Of a DNA stretch of 64,000 nt, positions 58,975 through 64,000 are shown piece after piece. The first letter of the stretch is position 1. Every line of letters begins with the position of its first letter. The notes under the pieces were generated by a model. That model saw nothing but the letters and a program-made list of their open reading frames with translations, searched no databases and had not been told where the DNA came from. The stretch spans positions 21,477-85,476 of the forward strand of contig JAVBLS010000005.1 of NCBI GenBank assembly GCA_031553235.1, in the 5' to 3' direction. The translations under genes were made by a program, and so were the position numbers. The stretch is from Frigididesulfovibrio sp031553235. Lineage in GTDB: Bacteria > Desulfobacterota > Desulfovibrionia > Desulfovibrionales > Desulfovibrionaceae.

Positions 58975-59940
58975 GTGTCCGAAGCTCGCCTGCCGGGCTT
59001 TTTGCTCTCTCTTTTGCTGCACCTGGGTGTTTTCGCCCTGGTGCTCTTTGTGCCCGTGCTGGGCGATAGCCCGCCCCCGCCCCCGCCGACAGGCCCTATG
59101 ATTCTCGGGCCCGTGACCATCGGCCGCGAGGGCAGACCCGCCACGGCCAGAAAGCCCGAGGCCGCCCAGGCCGACCGGCAGGAGCCGCGCGCTCCCGAGC
59201 GCCCGCAGGAACGTCCTGAGCCCAAGCCGACCACTGCCCAGCGTCCGCCGGTGGAGACCCCACCCAAGCCCACGGCTTCGGCCAAGCCCCAAGTGGACCC
59301 CAACGCCCTGGTTCTGCCCCAAAAACAGCCCCAGACCAATGCCACGGCCAAGCCGGAGCCGCAGAAAAACGCCACGGCCAAGGCGCCTGAAAAACCCGCG
59401 CCCAAGCCCGAGCCGGCCAAGAGCGCCGCAGCCAAGGCGCCGGAAAAGCCTGCGGCCAAGCCTGAGCCCGCCAAGCCCAGGGGCGACTCCCTGGCCGCTG
59501 CCTTGAAAAACCTGGAAAAGGACGCCAAGGGCTCTGCCGGCAGCTCAGGCAAAAGCACCGGGCGCGGTGCCATGAGCGGCGCCCTGGACGATCTGCGCGC
59601 CGAGGTGGGCGGCGGTGGGGGTACCGACGCCTCCGGCGACGGCCCCGGCGGCCGGGGCGGCGATGGAGTGGGCATTGTCGGGGCCTACGGAGAAAGCGTG
59701 GTCTCGCGGGTGCGGCCCAACTGGTCTCTGCCCGGCCAAGCCAGAAACTACACAACCGTGGTCAACGTGTATATCAACCCCGACGGTACGGTGCAGCGCG
59801 CCGAGATCGTCCGCAGTTCCGGCAACTCCTACATCGACTCTTCGGTCGTCCAGGCGGTCATGGCCTCGCATCTGGAAGCGCCGCCTCCAGGCTATTCCGA
59901 AGTGGAGATCACCTTCAACACGGATGATCTCGCTCATTAA
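58975..59940 (+). CDS. tolA: TolA/TonB-like energy transducer
   Basis: 321 residues: a short N-terminal membrane anchor (LPGFLLSLLLHLGVFALVLFVP), a long Pro/Lys/Ala-rich periplasmic stretch (about 35-205, with repeats EKPAPKPEPAK and EKPAAKPEPAK), and a C-terminal TonB/TolA III-type domain (about 235-321, VVSRVRPNWSLPGQARNYTTVVNVYINPDGTVQRAEIVRSSGN). It bridges the inner membrane to TolB/Pal at the outer membrane. The start is GTG 58975, 4 bases after the tolR stop with GGGGGT upstream. The hairpin at 59967-60023 follows. Confidence 0.85.
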   Translation: MSEARLPGFLLSLLLHLGVFALVLFVPVLGDSPPPPPPTGPMILGPVTIGREGRPATARKPEAAQADRQEPRAPERPQERPEPKPTTAQRPPVETPPKPTASAKPQVDPNALVLPQKQPQTNATAKPEPQKNATAKAPEKPAPKPEPAKSAAAKAPEKPAAKPEPAKPRGDSLAAALKNLEKDAKGSAGSSGKSTGRGAMSGALDDLRAEVGGGGGTDASGDGPGGRGGDGVGIVGAYGESVVSRVRPNWSLPGQARNYTTVVNVYINPDGTVQRAEIVRSSGNSYIDSSVVQAVMASHLEAPPPGYSEVEITFNTDDLAH

Positions 59941-59966
59941 ATACATAATATTTCAATAAATTATCT

Positions 59967-60023
59967 TCAGCAATGCCCGGTGGATGGTGAGGCTTCGCCG
60001 GACCGTCCGCCGGGCATTGCTGA
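59967..60023. other. Long hairpin between tolA and tolB
   Basis: TCAGCAATGCCCGG and CCGGGCATTGCTGA form a perfect 14-bp stem enclosing a 29-base loop that has its own GC-rich pairing. There is no T-run. It may attenuate or stabilise the message between tolA and tolB. Confidence 0.55.
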
Positions 60024-60196
60024 GTTGAGATCGACAAAAAACACGCCCAACCGCCTCCTCTGCATTTTCGGGCTGTACTTGCGCCTGAGGCATTCCGGCG
60101 CGCCACCTCCCCACCATCAGGCCTCGGGGGAGGATGCTTTTTTTTTTCGGCGGTGCTATAGGTCGTGCGCTTCACGTCAACACCACGAGGTTTGCC

Positions 60197-61489
60197 ATGC
60201 ACAAACGTCTTTTCTTTTTCAGCGGCCTTCTCCTCTTGCTCGCCCTCGGAGCGGCTCCGGCCGGGGCGACCCAAATTCAGGCCAGCATCTTCGGAGCCGG
60301 CCAGAATGTCAGCCGGGTGGTCCTGGCCCAGCCCACGGGTTCGGGGAGCAACGTTCAGGAGCTGAACGACGCCATTTCTCACAACATGCGCATCCTGCCC
60401 TTTGTCGAACTGCTGGACCCGCGCGGCATTCCGGGCGGCGGCGGGGTCACCTCGCCCACGGCCCAGGGCATTGACTTCAACCGCTTCCTCACCGCCGGGG
60501 TCAACCTGCTGGTGACCACCAACTGGGTGACTTCCAATCAGGTGGAACTGCGGTCCTTTGAAGTTTCCAAAGGACAGTTCCTGTTCGGCAACCGCTACGA
60601 TGTGGCCGGAGGCTCCGAAGGCGCGGCCGACGTGGCCGACCGCTTCTGCGCCGACTTTCTCGAAGCAATCATCGGCCGGGGCGACTTTTTCCGCTCCACC
60701 ATGGCCTTTGTCAAATCCGACGGTCCGAACAAAAAAGACATCTGGAGCGTCAAGCCCAACGGCCGGCATCTGCAACGCCTGACCAACGTCCGGGGCGAGT
60801 CCCTGTCGCCTGCCTGGTCGCCCGACGGCCGCTTTGTGCTTTTTTCCAACATCCAGCCCCGCGGCCACGCCCTTGGCGTCTATGACGTCGTGGCCAAGAC
60901 CACCCAGTTGATCAAGTTTCCCGGCAACACGGTCATCGGTCCCTGCTTTATGCCCGACAACCGTGTGGCCGTGGGCCTGACCGACGGCCGCAACCCGAGC
61001 ATTTTCATGCTTAACCGCGCCTTCCAGAAGGAAGGCAAGCTTGAGGCCAGCAACGGCATTGATGTTTCGCCTTCGTTTGACGCCTCCGGCCGGCTCATGG
61101 CCTTTACCTCCAGCCGCGCCGGCGGACCGCAAATTTTCGTGAAAGATCTTTCAACCGGTTCGGTGCGTCGCGTTTCCATGACCGGCAGCTACAACACCGA
61201 CCCCTCCATCAGCCCCGACGGCACCCTGGTGGCCTATGCCAAGCGCACCGACGCCGGGCATCGTATCTTCGTCGCCGACCTGCGCACCGGGCAGGAACGC
61301 CAGATCACCAACGGTCCCGGCAGTGACGAAGAACCCGCCTTTGCCCCGGACGGCTACTTCATCGCCTTCATGTCCTCGCGTAGCGGCGCCAAACGCGTCT
61401 ACTTCACCACCCGTTTCGGCGGCGAGCCGACCATGCTGCCCACCGGCCCCGGCGACGCCGGCTTCCCGGCCTGGGGCAAGACTCGGTAG
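60197..61489 (+). CDS. tolB: Tol-Pal system protein TolB
   Basis: 430-residue periplasmic protein. Signal peptide MHKRLFFFSGLLLLLALGAAPAGA, N-terminal domain (about 30-165), then a six-bladed beta-propeller with PD40 repeats (LSPAWSPDGRFVLFSN, VSPSFDASGRLMAFTSSRAGGPQIF, DPSISPDGTLVAYAKR, EEPAFAPDGYFIAFMSSRSG). It binds Pal and TolA. GAGG precedes the ATG. The next gene is ispH after 12 bases; pal is not in the window. Confidence 0.94.
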   Translation: MHKRLFFFSGLLLLLALGAAPAGATQIQASIFGAGQNVSRVVLAQPTGSGSNVQELNDAISHNMRILPFVELLDPRGIPGGGGVTSPTAQGIDFNRFLTAGVNLLVTTNWVTSNQVELRSFEVSKGQFLFGNRYDVAGGSEGAADVADRFCADFLEAIIGRGDFFRSTMAFVKSDGPNKKDIWSVKPNGRHLQRLTNVRGESLSPAWSPDGRFVLFSNIQPRGHALGVYDVVAKTTQLIKFPGNTVIGPCFMPDNRVAVGLTDGRNPSIFMLNRAFQKEGKLEASNGIDVSPSFDASGRLMAFTSSRAGGPQIFVKDLSTGSVRRVSMTGSYNTDPSISPDGTLVAYAKRTDAGHRIFVADLRTGQERQITNGPGSDEEPAFAPDGYFIAFMSSRSGAKRVYFTTRFGGEPTMLPTGPGDAGFPAWGKTR

Positions 61490-61501
61490 ACGAGAAACAC
61501 C

Positions 61502-62365
61502 ATGCAGCTTATTCGGGCAAAATCCGCCGGTTTCTGTATGGGCGTCAGCCTGGCCCTGCGCGCTCTGGACGCCGTCTTGGCCGAAGGTGCCAAGGGCCGG
61601 ATCTTCACTCACGGGCCGATCATCCACAATCCGCTGGTTATTGCCGACTATGCGGCCAAAGGGGTAATCGGCTCCGAAGACCCGTCCGCGGCCGGCCCCG
61701 GCGACATGGTGATCATCCGGGCCCACGGCGTCCCCCGCGAGGTGGAAGAACGCCTGCACGCCTCCGGCGCCGACATCCGCGACGCCACCTGCCCCAAGGT
61801 CAAGAAAGCCCAGTTGGCCATTGCCGAGCAAAGCGCCCAGGGCAGAACCCTGCTGCTCTTCGGCGAAACCGATCACCCGGAAGTGCGCGGGCTGATCTCT
61901 TATGCTGGAAATCGGGCCAAAATCTTCGGTTCATTGGCCGAGTTGGAGGGTATTTATTTAAACCCGACCGAAGACTGGTTTCTGGCCGCTCAGACCACCC
62001 AGGAGCAAACCGCCTTTGAGCGCGCCGCCGAGATCGTTCGTCGACGCCTGGGGCGCGACATCCCCGTGCCGGCCACCATCTGCGCGGCCACCCGCACTCG
62101 TCAGGAAGAAGCCGAAGCCCTGGCCGCACGGGTCGAAGCCATGGTTGTGGTGGGCGGCAAAAACAGCGGCAACACCCGCCGGCTGGCCGAAGTGGCCGCG
62201 GCCCGTTGCCCGGCCGTACTCCACGTGGAGCAGGCGGACGAACTCGACCCGACTTTTTTTGCCGGCCGGCGCAGGGTCGGCCTCACAGCCGGCGCCTCCA
62301 CTCCCGAACGGCACATCGCCGAGGTGGAAGCGCGGTTGCTTGCCTTTGCCGTGCACTTCGAATAG
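61502..62365 (+). CDS. ispH: 4-hydroxy-3-methylbut-2-enyl diphosphate reductase
   Basis: Last step of the non-mevalonate isoprenoid pathway: makes IPP and DMAPP with a [4Fe-4S] cluster. 287 residues: the three cluster cysteines Cys12 (GFCMGV), Cys97 (DATCPKV) and Cys194 (TICAAT), with IRAHGV and GGKNSGNTRRLAE. Length is normal. It starts 12 bases after tolB and is probably cotranscribed with it. Confidence 0.95.
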   Translation: MQLIRAKSAGFCMGVSLALRALDAVLAEGAKGRIFTHGPIIHNPLVIADYAAKGVIGSEDPSAAGPGDMVIIRAHGVPREVEERLHASGADIRDATCPKVKKAQLAIAEQSAQGRTLLLFGETDHPEVRGLISYAGNRAKIFGSLAELEGIYLNPTEDWFLAAQTTQEQTAFERAAEIVRRRLGRDIPVPATICAATRTRQEEAEALAARVEAMVVVGGKNSGNTRRLAEVAAARCPAVLHVEQADELDPTFFAGRRRVGLTAGASTPERHIAEVEARLLAFAVHFE

Positions 62366-62628
62366 CGACACCGCCTGGAGTATTTCTCGCCTGACGGTTC
62401 TGCCCCTGTGCCGCGCCTATCGGCATAAACTTCAAACAGCGCGGCAAAGTCTGCTTCTTTTTTTGTACAATGATTTATTCGTGAATCATATTGACGAAAA
62501 CCCTTTTTTAAGAGAACCTTGTTCATAAATTCAGGCGGGAGCGCCCATGCCGCGCCGTGAGATACACGGCCGCCCGCGCCGTAAAAAGCACGTGGGCAAC
62601 GTTCCCACAAGAGGGGAGTTGCATACCC

Positions 62629-63600
62629 ATGAGTCAGACAAAGATTCTGTTGGAGGCCGGGACCAACGAGCTGGAAATAGTCGAGTTCCATCTGGACGAA
62701 ATGGAAAGCGACGGTATCACCCAATATAAAGGCTATTATGGAGTGAACGTGGCCAAGGTGCTGGAAATCATCCGGCTGCCCAAGGTCACGGAACTGCCCG
62801 AAGTGCGCGACAAGTCGGTGCTCGGCGCCTTCAACCTGCGTTCGCAGATCATCCCCCTGGTGGATCTTTCCGCCTGGCTTGGAAAAAAGCGTATCGAAAC
62901 CGAATCGCCCAAGGTCATCGTCACCGAATTCAACAACGTGACCACGGCCTTCCAGGTTTCAGGGGTCAACCGCATCCACCGGATCAGCTGGGAAGAGGTC
63001 GAACCGCCCAACACCTACGTATCCAATCTTACCCGCAACACCATCACCGGTGTGGTCAAGCTTGAGGGGCGAATCATTTTTCTTCTCGACCTTGAGCGCA
63101 TCGTCGGCGCCCTCAACCCGCAGCTCGCCCTGCGCCTGGATGAAGCCGTAGACTGGGACAGCGGCAACACCTACCGCGCCCTGGTGGCCGACGACTCCAC
63201 AGTGATCCGCGAAATGCTCAAGGATCTCCTGCAGCGGGCGGGTTTCGCGGTTGAGGCCGTGAGCGACGGCCGCGCCGCCTGGGAACGCCTGGAAGAAATC
63301 AAACGTAAGGCCGAAACCGAAAACAAACCCGTGGACCAATACGTCCAGTGCGTGGTTTCGGACATCGAAATGCCCCAGATGGACGGGCACAACCTGTGCA
63401 AGCGCATCAAGGACGATCCTGTGCTCAAGCACCTGCCGGTGCTGCTCTTCTCCTCCCTGATCACCGACAGACTGCGCCATAAAGGCCTTTCCGTCGGCGC
63501 CGACGAGCAAATCTCCAAACCGGAAGTCACCGCTCTGGCCCAAAAAGCCATTGCTCTGATCCAGAAAAACCGCGAGCGCTTTGCCGCCAAAGCTTCGTAA
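62629..63600 (+). CDS. cheV: CheV-type chemotaxis coupling protein (CheW + receiver)
   Basis: 323 residues: a CheW-like domain (about 15-165: YKGYYGVNVAKVLEIIRLP, LGAFNLRSQIIPLVDLSAWL) joined to a response-regulator receiver (about 183-318) with acidic pair ADDS (188-189), phosphorylation site VVSDIEMPQMDGH (Asp245) and LLFSS/KPEV. CheV couples receptors to CheA with adjustable gain. GGGGAG precedes the ATG at 62629. It is monocistronic, with its own terminator after it; the ~260 bases upstream hold the promoter. Confidence 0.93.
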   Translation: MSQTKILLEAGTNELEIVEFHLDEMESDGITQYKGYYGVNVAKVLEIIRLPKVTELPEVRDKSVLGAFNLRSQIIPLVDLSAWLGKKRIETESPKVIVTEFNNVTTAFQVSGVNRIHRISWEEVEPPNTYVSNLTRNTITGVVKLEGRIIFLLDLERIVGALNPQLALRLDEAVDWDSGNTYRALVADDSTVIREMLKDLLQRAGFAVEAVSDGRAAWERLEEIKRKAETENKPVDQYVQCVVSDIEMPQMDGHNLCKRIKDDPVLKHLPVLLFSSLITDRLRHKGLSVGADEQISKPEVTALAQKAIALIQKNRERFAAKAS

Positions 63601-63636
63601 GGCACGTGGAAAATTGAGGGCCGCACCCTCGTTAAG

Positions 63637-63668
63637 CCCCCGCCGCGAAACTCGACTCACGGCGGGGG
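63637..63668 (+). terminator. Terminator hairpin after cheV
   Basis: CCCCCGCCG and CGGCGGGGG pair over 9 bp around 14 bases, 36 bases beyond the cheV stop and directly before the IS-like end. Confidence 0.7.
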
Positions 63669-63682
63669 TCAGGGCAAGAGCA

Positions 63683-64000
63683 TTATAAGCCCCGGCCGAA
63701 AATGAGTTTTTCCCTAAAAGAGTCGTCCCATCCAGCCTTCTTCAACTTTTTGGGATTACTATCGCCGTTGGCGTAGCGTTTACAGATATTGAGAGCCAGA
63801 CGGCGCAGGACCGCCATATTTTCCGCAGCGTCGCCTCGCCTTATACGGCTATCATCCTCTCCGAAGGTGACGTCCAGCACCCAGTGGAGTTGATTCTCCA
63901 CAAACCAATGCTGCCTGACCGCCGAGAGTGCCTTTTCTGGATTGAGCGGTAAGGAGCTTATACAATAACGAACTTCCCGAGAAATGCCGGCATGTTGCTG
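63683..64000 (-). mobile_element. ISAs1-family transposase, C-terminal part (cut by window edge)
   Basis: The 106 visible codons are continuous from 64000 leftward to the TAA at 63683-63685. They read REVRYCISSLPLNPEKALSA, VRQHWFVENQLHWVLDVTFG, EDDSRIRRGDAAENMAVLRR, ALNICKRYANG, the hallmark end of ISAs1/H-repeat DDE transposases, including the catalytic Glu region. The N-terminal part lies beyond the window. Just past the stop, the sequence CAGGGCAAGAGCATTATAAG (63670-63689) could be the element's terminal repeat; ISAs1 ends generally begin CAGGG, but this match is from memory. No frame break is seen. Confidence 0.85.

Overview
The window reads as chromosomal DNA of a GC-rich sulfate-reducing deltaproteobacterium, most likely a member of the Desulfovibrionaceae. 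The evidence is a dissimilatory-type ATP sulfurylase, a Desulfovibrio-type cytochrome c553, three Desulfovibrio-type homotrimeric porins, a selenocysteine tRNA, and a CbiR-like cobamide-remodelling protein. Gene density is high. Most genes have a clear AGGAGG-type ribosome site, and many operon neighbours overlap by a few bases.

Layout. 1-203 is the head of the S10 ribosomal operon, cut by the window edge. 711-3626 carries sat, a PilZ protein and cytochrome c553. 3855-7397 is a leftward cluster encoding a GcvH-like lipoyl protein, a lipoamide dehydrogenase, a glutaredoxin fused to a radical-SAM-like barrel without its iron-sulfur motif, and a Crp/Fnr regulator. 7585-18517 holds mnmA, a DHH phosphoesterase, a CbiR-like gene, a glycosyltransferase, a class IV aminotransferase, asd, murA and comEC. 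18731-24629 holds a TPR protein and three tandem porins, each with the same type of terminator. 24856-30214 holds gpsA, a divergent glycerate kinase and a large HD-GYP sensor. 30291-37241 is the leftward ftsH-folP-cdaA-cdaR-glmM-galU operon.

37400-38099 is a tRNA-Sec followed by an integrase remnant. Next to it, 38196-40975 is a leftward set encoding a two-subunit aconitase X and an ornithine-cyclodeaminase-type reductase, which fits cis-3-hydroxyproline breakdown. A DapB-like gene, a phosphate transporter with its PhoU-like partner, a lipoprotein, folD, an OsmC protein and a beta-CASP metallo-beta-lactamase follow up to 47533. From 47693 rightwards come an adhesin-N-terminus-like protein, a CDP-glucose/surface-sugar cluster, an FUSC protein, mutY, an L,D-transpeptidase, a DksA-like protein, an M24 peptidase, ogt, tolQ-tolR-tolA-tolB, ispH and cheV. 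The window ends inside an ISAs1-family transposase.

The strongest unexplained structure is a family of small hairpin elements bounded by TAGAGC...GCTCTA. Two 117-bp copies 38 kb apart (3741-3857 and 42078-42194) are almost identical, except that the first 24-bp palindromic arm is in opposite orientation in the two. Related elements lie at 14420-14591 and 39881-40015. The elements abut ribosome sites (asd, dapB) or supply the stop codon (gcvH-like gene, OCD gene). The next most interesting items are the glutaredoxin/radical-SAM-like/lipoyl cluster and the tRNA-Sec-linked hydroxyproline gene set.
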